Positions 20,074-28,340 of a DNA stretch of 64,000 nucleotides are shown one piece after another. The notes under the pieces are model-generated. The model did no database searches. It was not told where the DNA came from and worked only from the letters and a program-made list of their open reading frames with translations. The DNA comes from Ochrobactrum sp. Q0168 (GTDB lineage: Bacteria; Pseudomonadota; Alphaproteobacteria; Rhizobiales; Rhizobiaceae). The stretch is from assembly GCF_016427605.1 (NCBI RefSeq), contig NZ_JAELXQ010000002.1, forward strand, positions 434,001 to 498,000, read 5' to 3'. The position numbers and the translations under genes are program-made. Numbering within the stretch: position 1 is the stretch's first letter; each line of letters opens with the position of its first letter.

Positions 20074-20970
20074 TCAGGGGGATAGACTTTCGCGGCGGCT
20101 GACGCTGAGCAGAAAGACCAGCAATGCGAATATTACCGGTTCGCGCCAGACCAGCGGCGCGAAGGCTGTCCAGAAGGTTTCGGCAAAAGCCAGAAGGGTC
20201 GCACCGCCTGCCGAAGCAAGCGGCGAGAAATAGCCGCCCACAGCGCCAATCATCAATATTTTGAGTCCAAGCAACAATCCGTCGCCGGAACTCATGGTGC
20301 CGTAATAGGCGGTCATCAGAATGCCCGCCAGAGCGGCAATCAGCACCGCGCCCATATAGGCGGCCAGGAAAACGCGCCCCGCGTTGACCCCGCAAAGCTG
20401 CGCCGCCAGCACATCATCGCGGACCGCCCGCCAGTTGCGACCAAAACGGCTACGCTGCAAGGCGAAGCTGCCGATCAGCACGATGGATGCCATAACAAGC
20501 GTATTGATGATCTGCATCGTGGTCAGCACGACCGCCTTGTCGCCCTCGCCCCAGAAGGTGATCTTGTCCTGCAACAAAGGCGGCAGCCAGAGGTTCCGCG
20601 ATCCAGCCGCGAGACGAACGCTTTCCATCAGCACCACGGCCACGCCCAATGCCGCCACCATTGCCATATTGGGCGACGCCCGACTGAGCGGCCGCATGAC
20701 GAGACCCGCAATCACCGCCCCGGCGGCAAGCGTATAAAACAGCGCCCCGGCTATACCGACGCCAATCGCGGCAGGCAGAACCAGCCAAAGCCTGGTCCAG
20801 CCAAACGCCGTGAAGATGAGAAGAAGCTGGCCGGAAAAGGCCACCAGCGCACCATAGCTGATATCTGCGCGCTTGAGGACGGCAAAGCTCAGCGCATAGC
20901 CGAACGCCAGCATGGCGTAGGTTGCCGCCAGCGGCACCGCATTGGCGAATTGCTGCAAGAGGTAGGCCAT
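20074..20970 (-). CDS. Branched-chain amino-acid-type ABC permease (LivH family), orphan
   Basis: A 298-residue inner-membrane protein of the LivH/BPD_transp_2 family with about eight helices. ATYAMLAFGYALSFAVLKRADISYGALVAFSG is the usual LivH N-terminus (split by no gap), and the coupling-type segment is FGRNWRAVRDDVLAAQLCGVN. A complete importer would need LivM, two ATPases and a binding protein; none is encoded nearby. It may join subunits encoded elsewhere or be a remnant. The divergent promoter at 20997-21032 probably drives it, with GAGGGC as ribosome-binding site. Confidence 0.82.
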   Translation of the reverse strand: MAYLLQQFANAVPLAATYAMLAFGYALSFAVLKRADISYGALVAFSGQLLLIFTAFGWTRLWLVLPAAIGVGIAGALFYTLAAGAVIAGLVMRPLSRASPNMAMVAALGVAVVLMESVRLAAGSRNLWLPPLLQDKITFWGEGDKAVVLTTMQIINTLVMASIVLIGSFALQRSRFGRNWRAVRDDVLAAQLCGVNAGRVFLAAYMGAVLIAALAGILMTAYYGTMSSGDGLLLGLKILMIGAVGGYFSPLASAGGATLLAFAETFWTAFAPLVWREPVIFALLVFLLSVSRRESLSP

Positions 20971-20996
20971 GGATACGCCCTCGCTACACTGGGCAG

Positions 20997-21032
20997 ATTA
21001 TAACTGTCAAAATGGTTTTTACCAGTTATAAT
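20997..21032. promoter_or_regulatory. Symmetric divergent promoter with 10-bp inverted repeat
   Basis: ATTATAACTG (20997-21006) and CAGTTATAAT (21023-21032) are perfect inverted repeats with a 16-bp spacer. Each arm contains TATAAT read outward, so one arm is a -10 box for the CGNR gene and the other for the LivH-like gene. The symmetry suggests a dimeric regulator, most simply the CGNR protein, controlling both. Confidence 0.65.
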
Positions 21033-21037
21033 GTGCT

Positions 21038-21598
21038 ATGAGCTTTTCCTGGACACCGCATCGTTTTTCCGGCGGCGCATTGGCGCTGGATATAGCCAAT
21101 AGCGTCATCCTGCGCGGCGACGCAGCGTGCAGCGTGGATCGTTTTGCAGAACCGACAAATCTGAAAAGCTTTGCGCACGCGGCGACAACGTTCTGCGCGG
21201 AGAAAGGCCTGCCTTTGCCGCTTACCCCGGTCGAGCCTGAAAATCTGCGCCGGTTTCTTTCCCTGCGTGAAGCCATTGATGGCTATTTTCGCGCTTTCGT
21301 TCGTGCGCAAGCTGATGACCGGTTGCTGGCCGGTCTTCTCGAATGCATAGCCGATCTGCTGCGCCACACCACATCGCCTTCAGCACTGGAGATAGCTGCC
21401 GCACATTCAGCACTCCGGCTGATGGCGAAGTGCCAGTCGGGAGCCGATGCGGATCGCCTGAAAATCTGCGCCAATTGCGGCTGGCTTTTCCTCGATCAGA
21501 GCCGCAATCGCAGTCGGGTCTGGTGTGACATGACCGTCTGTGGCAACCGGGCCAAGGCCAGCCGCCACTATTATCGCAATCGGGAGGTAGGGATGTGA
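21038..21598 (+). CDS. CGNR zinc-finger / ABATE-domain regulator
   Basis: A 186-residue protein with an N-terminal ABATE domain (GGALALDIANSV near residue 12, and a ligand-binding-like helical region) and a C-terminal CGNR zinc finger: ICANCGWLFLDQSRNRSRVWCDMTVCGNRAKASRHY, given here in parts as CxxC at about 144-147, then WCDMTVCGNRAKA. Such proteins are thought to be transcription regulators. The TATAAT -10 box ends only 5 bp before the ATG and there is no ribosome-binding site, so the mRNA is probably leaderless. It overlaps the following lipoprotein gene by four bases (GTGA). Confidence 0.85.
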   Translation: MSFSWTPHRFSGGALALDIANSVILRGDAACSVDRFAEPTNLKSFAHAATTFCAEKGLPLPLTPVEPENLRRFLSLREAIDGYFRAFVRAQADDRLLAGLLECIADLLRHTTSPSALEIAAAHSALRLMAKCQSGADADRLKICANCGWLFLDQSRNRSRVWCDMTVCGNRAKASRHYYRNREVGM

Positions 21599-22098
21599 AA
21601 CCGCTCGTCGCAATCGCGCTCACCCTTCCGCTGCTGGCGGCATGCCAGCGTGAAAAGACTACCGGACCTTACGAAATTTCGGGACGGCTTGTGGTTTTCA
21701 ATTATCGCATTGCCCGCGCAACCTTTCTGGTCACGCTGCGCAAGATCGGCCCGGTGGAAGAAGGAGCGACGGTTACTGCGGCCTTTGACAATCCCACGCA
21801 GGGCGCGCCAGTCATGGTCGACCGGAAAGTCTTTCCCAATCAGAACCAGCTTTCGCTGGAGACCGAGCCTTTGCACTGCATCGTCAAGGACAAGCCCTAT
21901 GATGTTTCCATTCGCGTGACTGCAAGGAATGGAGACCTGTTGCAGACACTTGCAACCACCGTCGTTTCCAGCGAGGACCAGTCCATATTACCGGCGGAAC
22001 CGCTCGTCGTCGGCCCCTTCTACGATCCGAACCCGAAAGTGTTCAAACCTGATGGCAGCCGGGATTTCTCGCCTGAGAAAAACTGTCCGAAAGCATGA
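21595..22098 (+). CDS. Putative lipoprotein of unknown function
   Basis: A 167-residue protein starting with GTG that overlaps the CGNR stop codon (GTGA), so it is probably translated by coupling. The N-terminus KPLVAIALTLPLLAAC ends in a good lipobox (LAAC, cysteine 17), predicting lipid anchoring after cleavage. The rest is soluble, with a beta-rich pattern (YEISGRLVVFNYRIARATFLVTLRKIG in segments) and one further pair of cysteines (HC near 90 and NC near the C-terminus). I do not recognise a family. Its link to the CGNR gene suggests they are co-regulated. Confidence 0.75.
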   Translation: MKPLVAIALTLPLLAACQREKTTGPYEISGRLVVFNYRIARATFLVTLRKIGPVEEGATVTAAFDNPTQGAPVMVDRKVFPNQNQLSLETEPLHCIVKDKPYDVSIRVTARNGDLLQTLATTVVSSEDQSILPAEPLVVGPFYDPNPKVFKPDGSRDFSPEKNCPKA

Positions 22099-22427
22099 GG
22101 GAAAGGTGGCCCGGATATGATTTGGCCGCTGTGGTGAGGGGATACCACAACGGCCATATCACTACACTCAAAGCGGCAGCCCGGAGAGGGGAATGAGGCT
22201 GCCACCAACATCCGGTATCCAACGGGGGACGGGTCAGAAAACCGGCGACCGACGAACTGTCGATGACTGAAATTTGGTTTTTAATCGTGGCTATTCAAGG
22301 GCACGGAAGATTACAAATCTGTAACAAACTCGTTATCTTACCGTGATGGATTTCTTTCGCGTGGATCATTGTTTCTCCTGACACGGAGCCGGTTCCCTTT
22401 AAGGCCGCTTTGATCTACTTCTAGGCC
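22099..22427. other. Intergenic stretch before polA, with hairpin
   Basis: No gene is seen. A hairpin with a 12-bp arm and one mismatch (GGCCGCTGTGGT 22124-22135, ACCACAACGGCC 22144-22155) follows the lipoprotein gene and could end its transcript, though no T-tract follows. TTACA-AATC-TGTAA (22311-22324) is a short inverted repeat of the kind bound by winged-helix regulators. The rest presumably holds the polA promoter. Confidence 0.5.
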
Positions 22428-25379
22428 ATGAAAAAAGGCGATCATCTCTTTCTCGTTGACGGCTCGGGTTATATTTTCCGCGCCTATCACGCCCTTCCCC
22501 CGCTGACTCGCAAAAGCGACGGCCTGCCGGTGGGCGCCGTATCGGGTTTCTGCAACATGCTGTGGAAGCTGCTGAAAGATGCGCGCAACACCGATGTCGG
22601 CGTGGTGCCGACCCATTTCGCGGTGATTTTTGACTATTCGTCGAAGACGTTTCGCAACGCGCTTTATCCGGAATACAAGGCTAATCGAACGGCACCGCCG
22701 GAAGACCTCGTTCCGCAATTCGGGCTGATCCGTCAGGCGACGCGCGCCTTCAACCTGCCCTGCATCGAAAAGGAAGGCTTTGAGGCCGACGATCTCATCG
22801 CGACCTATGCACGCCTTGCCGAAGAAGCGGGCGGCGATGTCACCATCGTCTCCTCCGACAAGGACCTCATGCAGTTGGTGACGCCAAGCGTGTCCATGTA
22901 TGACAGCATGAAGGACAAGCAGATTTCGATCCCGGAAGTGATCGAAAAATGGGGCGTACCGCCGGAAAAGATGATCGACCTGCAATCGCTAACCGGCGAC
23001 AGCACGGATAATGTGCCGGGTATTCCCGGTATCGGCCCAAAGACCGCAGCGCAATTGCTGGAAGAATTCGGCGATCTCGACACGCTTCTCGCCCGCGCCT
23101 CGGAAATCAAGCAGAACAAGCGCCGCGAGAACATTCTCGCCTTCGCAGATCAGACCAAGATTTCGCGTGAGCTGGTGACGCTCAAGAATGATGTGCCGCT
23201 GGACGTCGATCTGGACGGTCTGGTTCTGGAACCGCAAAACGGCCCCAAGCTGATCGGCTTCCTGAAAGCCATGGAGTTCACCTCGCTGACGCGGCGCGTG
23301 GCCGAAGCGACCGATACGGATGCTTCCGCCGTCGAGCCATGCCATGTCGAGACGCAATGGGGTGCGGATGCGCATGGCCCTGATCTCGATGTCGTGGTGA
23401 CGAGCGTTGAGGAAGTCACGGTCGTCGCCGTGGCGACGGGCGAGCCTGCTGCTGCGGCAACAGGCTACACGCCGCAGGCACTGGCCGATAAGCGCGCCGT
23501 ACAAGCCACCGCGCAGAAGATCGACACGAGCGCCTATAGCTGCATACGCGATATTGCCACGTTGAAGCTGTGGCTCGCTGAAGCGGTCGAAACCGGCGTG
23601 ATGGCGTTCGATACGGAAACCAATTCGCTCGATCCGATGCAGGCTGAACTTGTCGGCTTCTCGCTGGCGCTCCCCGGCCAGAACGGCGCGACCAGGGCAG
23701 CCTATATTCCGCTTCAGCACAAATCCGGTCAGGGCGATCTGCTCGGCGGCGGCATGGTCGAGGGTCAGATACCGCTCGGTCAGGCGCTTGAGGCGCTGAA
23801 GACTGTTCTCGAGGACGCCTCCGTTCTCAAGATCGCGCAGAACATGAAATATGACTGGCTGGTCATGCGCCGCCACGGGGTCAACACCGTGTCCTTCGAC
23901 GATACGATGCTGATTTCCTATGTGCTCGACGCCGGTACGGGCAGCCACGGCATGGACCCGCTTTCGGAGCGCTGGCTCGGCCATACGCCGATCGCCTATA
24001 AGGATGTGGCGGGCAGCGGCAAAAGCGCCGTAACCTTCGACATGGTCGATATCGACCGTGCGACGGCTTACGCAGCCGAAGACGCCGATGTGACGCTGCG
24101 CCTGTGGCAGGTCCTGAAACCGCGTCTGGCGGCTGAAGGTCTCATGTCGGTCTATGAGCGGCTGGAGCGTCCCTTGGTCGATGTTCTGGCGCGCATGGAA
24201 GAGCGCGGAATATCCGTGGACCGTCAGGTGCTGTCGCGCCTGTCGGGCGATCTGGCACAGGCTGCCGCCGCTTACGAAGATGAAATCTACGAACTGGCGG
24301 GAGAGAAATTCACTATCGGCTCACCGAAGCAGCTCGGCGATATTCTGTTCGGCAAGATGGGCCTGCCCGGCGCTTCGAAAACCAAGACTGGCCAATGGTC
24401 CACCTCGGCGCAGGTTCTCGAAGATCTGGCCGCGGAAGGCCATCCGCTGCCGCGCAAGATCGTCGACTGGCGTCAGCTCACCAAGCTGAAATCCACCTAT
24501 ACGGATGCGCTGCCGGGCTTCATCCATCCGCAGACCAAACGCGTCCACACATCTTACGCGATGGCGTCCACCTCCACGGGCCGCCTCTCATCCTCCGAAC
24601 CAAATTTGCAGAACATTCCGGTCCGCACAACCGAGGGGCGCAAGATCAGGACTGCCTTCATCGCCGAACCGGGCAACAAGCTGATCTCTGCGGATTACAG
24701 CCAGATCGAGCTGCGCGTGCTGGCCCATGTGGCCGATATTGCGCAATTGAAGCAGGCTTTTGCCGATGGCGTCGATATTCACGCCATGACTGCATCGGAA
24801 ATGTTCGGCGTACCGGTGGAAGGCATGCCGTCGGAGGTGCGCCGCCGGGCTAAGGCGATCAATTTCGGCATTATCTATGGTATTTCGGCCTTCGGTCTCG
24901 CCAATCAGCTGTCGATACCGCGTGAGGAAGCGGGACAATATATCCGCACCTATTTCGAGCGGTTTCCCGGCATCAAGGATTATATGGAAGCGACCAAGGC
25001 TTTCGCGCGCGAGCACGGCTATGTCGAAACCATTTTCGGACGTCGCGCCCATTATCCCGATATTCGCGCCTCCAACCCGCAAATCCGCGCTTTCAACGAG
25101 CGCGCGGCGATCAATGCGCCCATTCAGGGGTCGGCGGCGGACATTATCCGCCGCGCCATGATTCGCATGGAAGATGCGCTTGAAAAAGAAAAACTCGCTG
25201 CCCGCATGTTGTTGCAGGTGCACGATGAGTTGATCTTCGAAGTGCCTGAAAATGAAGTGGAAAAAACCATTCCGCTGGTGCGCCATGTCATGGAGAACGC
25301 GGCCCTTCCGGCAGTGTCCCTGGCGGTTCCGCTGCATGTCGATGCCCGTGCGGCGCATAACTGGGACGAGGCCCACTGA
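22428..25379 (+). CDS. polA: DNA polymerase I
   Basis: A 983-residue family A DNA polymerase for Okazaki-fragment maturation and repair. Residues 1-270 are the 5'-3' exonuclease domain (FEADDLIATYA, VSSDKDLMQLV, TGDSTDNVPGIPGIGPKTA). Residues about 365-560 hold the 3'-5' exonuclease with an intact first motif (FDTETNSLDP), so proofreading should be active. The polymerase domain follows, with SADYSQIELRVLAH (motif A), RRRAKAINFGIIYG (motif B) and LLQVHDELIFEVP (motif C). An alanine- and valine-rich linker separates the first two domains. The start is immediately at family sequence (MKKGDHLFLVDGSGYIFRA, in part). Confidence 0.97.
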   Translation: MKKGDHLFLVDGSGYIFRAYHALPPLTRKSDGLPVGAVSGFCNMLWKLLKDARNTDVGVVPTHFAVIFDYSSKTFRNALYPEYKANRTAPPEDLVPQFGLIRQATRAFNLPCIEKEGFEADDLIATYARLAEEAGGDVTIVSSDKDLMQLVTPSVSMYDSMKDKQISIPEVIEKWGVPPEKMIDLQSLTGDSTDNVPGIPGIGPKTAAQLLEEFGDLDTLLARASEIKQNKRRENILAFADQTKISRELVTLKNDVPLDVDLDGLVLEPQNGPKLIGFLKAMEFTSLTRRVAEATDTDASAVEPCHVETQWGADAHGPDLDVVVTSVEEVTVVAVATGEPAAAATGYTPQALADKRAVQATAQKIDTSAYSCIRDIATLKLWLAEAVETGVMAFDTETNSLDPMQAELVGFSLALPGQNGATRAAYIPLQHKSGQGDLLGGGMVEGQIPLGQALEALKTVLEDASVLKIAQNMKYDWLVMRRHGVNTVSFDDTMLISYVLDAGTGSHGMDPLSERWLGHTPIAYKDVAGSGKSAVTFDMVDIDRATAYAAEDADVTLRLWQVLKPRLAAEGLMSVYERLERPLVDVLARMEERGISVDRQVLSRLSGDLAQAAAAYEDEIYELAGEKFTIGSPKQLGDILFGKMGLPGASKTKTGQWSTSAQVLEDLAAEGHPLPRKIVDWRQLTKLKSTYTDALPGFIHPQTKRVHTSYAMASTSTGRLSSSEPNLQNIPVRTTEGRKIRTAFIAEPGNKLISADYSQIELRVLAHVADIAQLKQAFADGVDIHAMTASEMFGVPVEGMPSEVRRRAKAINFGIIYGISAFGLANQLSIPREEAGQYIRTYFERFPGIKDYMEATKAFAREHGYVETIFGRRAHYPDIRASNPQIRAFNERAAINAPIQGSAADIIRRAMIRMEDALEKEKLAARMLLQVHDELIFEVPENEVEKTIPLVRHVMENAALPAVSLAVPLHVDARAAHNWDEAH

Positions 25380-25440
25380 GGATGTTTACCGAGCCGGAAC
25401 TGGGAAACAGTTACGGCTCGGCCTTGCTTAAAGCAGCGCT

Positions 25441-25539
25441 CTAGAGCATTTCCAGCAAAAGTGCGAAGCGGTTTTGCGTAATGCAAAGACAAATAGATAG
25501 AGCGGTTCCACGATTCCGTTTTTACCGGAACCGCTCTAG
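25441..25539. repeat. Composite palindromic repeat (copy 1)
   Basis: The element begins CTAGAGCATTTCCAGC and ends CCGCTCTAG. It has two parts: a 38-bp unit with the core GTGCGAAGCGGTTTTGCG, and a hairpin AGAGCGGTTCC...GGAACCGCTCT. The same element recurs inverted at 45384-45488, and its first unit alone at 35113-35162. It resembles the short palindromic repeats known from Brucella and rhizobia. Its last bases include the stop codon of the minus-strand ribonuclease gene. Confidence 0.85.
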
Positions 25540-25916
25540 CGGATCATACAGAACGAGCTGTAGTGATCATCCGTATAGTAATAGGTGCGTTTTGAGCTCC
25601 CATCATAACCAGTAATGGCCCGATGCCGTCCACGACGACCGTATCTGTCATTGCCAAGATCGAATTCATAATAGGTCATGCGAGGCACATTCGGGAGAAT
25701 TCCCTGGTGATTGTTGAAGACTGTCGGCTTCTGTCCCTTCCCCTTCAAATATTTCTCCAGCTGGTCTTTTGCATTTCTGAAATCGTCGTATTCATCAGGA
25801 TTATTCTTAGGCGAAATACCAGATGCACAGTATGAAACCGGCCTCGCCACGCCACAATTGATAGTAAGCATTAATCCCGTAGCTACAAACGCTGAAAATG
25901 CCAATAATTTATTCAT
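25536..25916 (-). CDS. Secreted barnase/RNase T1-type ribonuclease
   Basis: A 126-residue protein with a Sec signal peptide (about 1-24) and a mature domain of about 100 residues, the size of barnase and RNase Sa. The C-terminal half follows the microbial RNase pattern: FNNHQGILP, YYEFDLG, RGRHRAITG, then YYYTDDHYSSF and a final IR as in barnase. E84 matches the general base, R95/R99 the phosphate-binding arginines and H118 the general acid. C30 and C123 could form the single disulfide seen in RNase Sa. The guanine-recognition loop, Asn-Arg-Glu in the family, reads NHQ (69-71). No barstar-like gene is adjacent. The gene and its upstream DNA are AT-rich relative to neighbours, suggesting transfer. 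The fold call is from motif matching only. Confidence 0.72.
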   Translation of the reverse strand: MNKLLAFSAFVATGLMLTINCGVARPVSYCASGISPKNNPDEYDDFRNAKDQLEKYLKGKGQKPTVFNNHQGILPNVPRMTYYEFDLGNDRYGRRGRHRAITGYDGSSKRTYYYTDDHYSSFCMIR

Positions 25917-26191
25917 TTTTATCTCACTATTACTTTTATAAACACAAATTTATTTCCAGTATTTGTTAATACTGTCGATTATATACTAAATAAAATCCAC
26001 ATTGCGGGAAATCGCTAAATCGCCCCCCACCCAGCGCAGGACAGCCATGTCGCCAGCCGCAGTTGACCTGACGACGTTAACCCTATAGGGAAGCGGCAAT
26101 TCTGTTGCTTCGGTGGTCGCCAGGGGAGCCGTGAACGTCAGGTTTACGGCCAATGGGTTTGCGGCTTGTGAAGCTTTTGTGAAAGTTGTCC

Positions 26192-28129
26192 ATGTCTCTG
26201 CCCGATACCATCGCTCCGGCACTGTCCGGAGCTCTTGCCGCTCGCGGTTATAACACCCTCACCGCCGTTCAGAACGCCGTATTGGCGCCTGAAACCCTTG
26301 AGTCCGACCTTCTCGTTTCCGCTCAGACCGGCTCCGGCAAGACCGTTGCCTTCGGTCTCTCCATGGCCAACACCATTCTGGAAGACGAGCTTCGCTTCGG
26401 CGAACCGGGTGCGCCACTTGCCATGATCATCGCGCCGACGCGCGAATTGGCGCTTCAGGTGCGCCGCGAGCTGGAATGGCTTTATGCCGATACCGGCGCG
26501 CGCATCGCATCCTGCGTTGGCGGCATGGATATCCGCACCGAGCGCCGTGCGCTGGAACGCGGCAGCCATATCGTCGTCGGTACGCCGGGCCGCCTGCGCG
26601 ACCATATCACCCGGTCCGCGCTGGATATGTCTGCGCTTCGCGTCGTCGTGCTCGACGAAGCCGACGAAATGCTCGATATGGGTTTTCGCGAAGACCTCGA
26701 ATTTATCCTCGGTGAAGCGCCGGAAGACCGCCGCACGCTGATGTTCTCGGCAACCGTGCCGAAGCCGATCGCGCAGCTCGCCAAGCGTTTCCAGAACAAT
26801 GCGCTGCGCCTCACGGTGCAGAGCGAAACCAGCCAGCACGCCGACATCGATTATGTCGCCATGCCGGTTCCGCCGCATGAGCGCGATCACGCGATCATCA
26901 ACACGCTGCTTTATTACGATTCACAGAACTCGATCATCTTCTGCTCGACCCGTGAAGCGGTAAAGCACATGGCAAGCCGCCTTTCTAATCGCGGTTTTGC
27001 CGTGGTGGCGCTGTCGGGCGAACTCAGCCAGGCCGAGCGCAACAATGCGCTGCAGGCCATGCGCGACGGTCGCGCCCGCGTTTGCGTGGCGACCGACGTT
27101 GCCGCGCGCGGTATCGATCTGCCGAATCTCGATCTGGTTGTCCATGCCGATCTGCCCAACAATCCTGAAACCATGCTGCACCGTTCGGGCCGTACCGGTC
27201 GCGCCGGTCGCAAGGGCACCTGCGTGCTGGTCGTGCCGTTCTCGCGTCGCCGTTCCGCCGAGCGCCTCCTGCATATGGCGAAGCTCGACGCACAGACCAT
27301 TCCCGCGCCGGGCATTGCCGCCGTTCAGGCCAAGAACAACGAACGCATCCTCAATGCCGAGGCCTTTGGCCAGCCGGTCGAGGAAGAACATCAGGACGTG
27401 CTGAAAGCGCTTCTGGAGCGTTATACGCCGGAGCAGCTGGCAGCCGCCTATCTCAATCGCGAATTGTCGCTGGCGCCTGCACCGGAAGAAGTGTCGGACG
27501 CGCCGGTTCATCCGGTTGGCGGTAAGAAGCCCAGAGACCGCTTTGAAAAAGGCGAGCGTTCTGACCGCGGTGACCGTTTCGAGCGTAACGACCGCTTTGA
27601 GCGTGGCGAGCCGGGCGAACGCTTCGACCGCAATGCGCATTTCGATGGCGTCTGGTTCTCGGTTTCGGCTGGTCGCAAGCATCGCGCCGATCCGAAGTGG
27701 CTGCTGCCGCTGATCTGCAAGGCAGGCGACGTGTCGAAGCGCGATGTTGGTTCGATCAAGATTCTCGACGGCGAAACCCGCTTCGAAATCGCCGCATCCA
27801 AGGCCGATGAATTCCGTCAGTCTGTCGCCGAGCGCGGCACGGGCGAAAAGGGACTGGTGATCCGTCCTGCGGTTGCAGGCGCTGGCGAAGATGCCGGACG
27901 CCGCGAAAGCAAGAGCTACAAGCCGCGTGGCGAGAAGTCTTATGGCGACAAGCCGCGCGGCGACAAGCCTTGGGGCGACAAGCCCCGTGGGGAAAAGCCT
28001 TATGGTGAAAAAACCTGGGGCGACAAACCACGGGGCGAAAAGTCGTGGGGCGACAAGCCTCGCGGTGACTTCAAAAAAGGCCCGCGGAAATCCGAAGGCG
28101 GCTACAGCAAGAAGCCGCGCGGCGAATAA
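26192..28129 (+). CDS. DEAD-box RNA helicase with DbpA-type RNA-binding domain
   Basis: A 645-residue DEAD-box helicase. The core (residues 1-370) has the Q-motif region, Walker A SAQTGSGKT, PTRELALQV, VLDEADEMLDMGF (motif II), FSAT (motif III), and HRSGRTGRAGRKG (motif VI). Then come an arginine/aspartate-rich linker (DRFER repeats), a DbpA-type RNA-binding domain (DGVWFSVSAGRKHRADPKWL in part, to about residue 560), and a low-complexity C-terminal tail of GDKPRG repeats. DbpA-type domains direct helicases to structured RNA such as 23S rRNA, so a role in ribosome assembly or cold adaptation is likely. ATG 26192 is preferred over an upstream TTG at 26186. Confidence 0.93.
   Translation: MSLPDTIAPALSGALAARGYNTLTAVQNAVLAPETLESDLLVSAQTGSGKTVAFGLSMANTILEDELRFGEPGAPLAMIIAPTRELALQVRRELEWLYADTGARIASCVGGMDIRTERRALERGSHIVVGTPGRLRDHITRSALDMSALRVVVLDEADEMLDMGFREDLEFILGEAPEDRRTLMFSATVPKPIAQLAKRFQNNALRLTVQSETSQHADIDYVAMPVPPHERDHAIINTLLYYDSQNSIIFCSTREAVKHMASRLSNRGFAVVALSGELSQAERNNALQAMRDGRARVCVATDVAARGIDLPNLDLVVHADLPNNPETMLHRSGRTGRAGRKGTCVLVVPFSRRRSAERLLHMAKLDAQTIPAPGIAAVQAKNNERILNAEAFGQPVEEEHQDVLKALLERYTPEQLAAAYLNRELSLAPAPEEVSDAPVHPVGGKKPRDRFEKGERSDRGDRFERNDRFERGEPGERFDRNAHFDGVWFSVSAGRKHRADPKWLLPLICKAGDVSKRDVGSIKILDGETRFEIAASKADEFRQSVAERGTGEKGLVIRPAVAGAGEDAGRRESKSYKPRGEKSYGDKPRGDKPWGDKPRGEKPYGEKTWGDKPRGEKSWGDKPRGDFKKGPRKSEGGYSKKPRGE
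27916..28070 (+). repeat. In-frame tandem repeat in the helicase tail
   Basis: The 3' part of the helicase gene encodes about ten imperfect copies of a five-residue unit, [YWR]-G-[DE]-K-[PST], with 15-bp DNA periodicity (GGCGACAAGCC and variants). Such RG- and KP-rich tails bind RNA non-specifically. The repeat is a candidate for length variation between strains. Confidence 0.8.
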
Positions 28130-28147
28130 TTCGTTCGACAATTTCAT

Positions 28148-28173
28148 AAAGCCCGCCGCATGGCGGGCTTTTT
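28148..28173 (+). terminator. Helicase gene terminator
   Basis: AAAGCCCGCC-GCAT-GGCGGGCTTTTT: a perfect stem with a T-tract, about 20 bp after the stop codon. Confidence 0.9.
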
Positions 28174-28340
28174 ACTGACAGGCGGATTTACGTCCCTTTA
28201 AACCGCCGCATTTACCCTGCACCGGGTAGACCCTTGTTCGCATTCGCCGGAAACATCACGGCAATGCAGAAATATTTTTGGAAAATGACCGGTTCGCATG
28301 CATGACGAACCGGCGCGCAGGTGGGCAACTTAGGCAGACT

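Noticed and set aside
25986..26222. Minus-strand 78-codon frame between the ribonuclease and helicase genes, considered as an inhibitor gene
   Set aside because: It overlaps the helicase start, has no ribosome-binding site and no resemblance to barstar in length pattern or motifs.
26921..28147. Minus-strand open frame of about 400 codons opposite the helicase
   Set aside because: The repetitive sequence only mirrors the helicase tail repeats.
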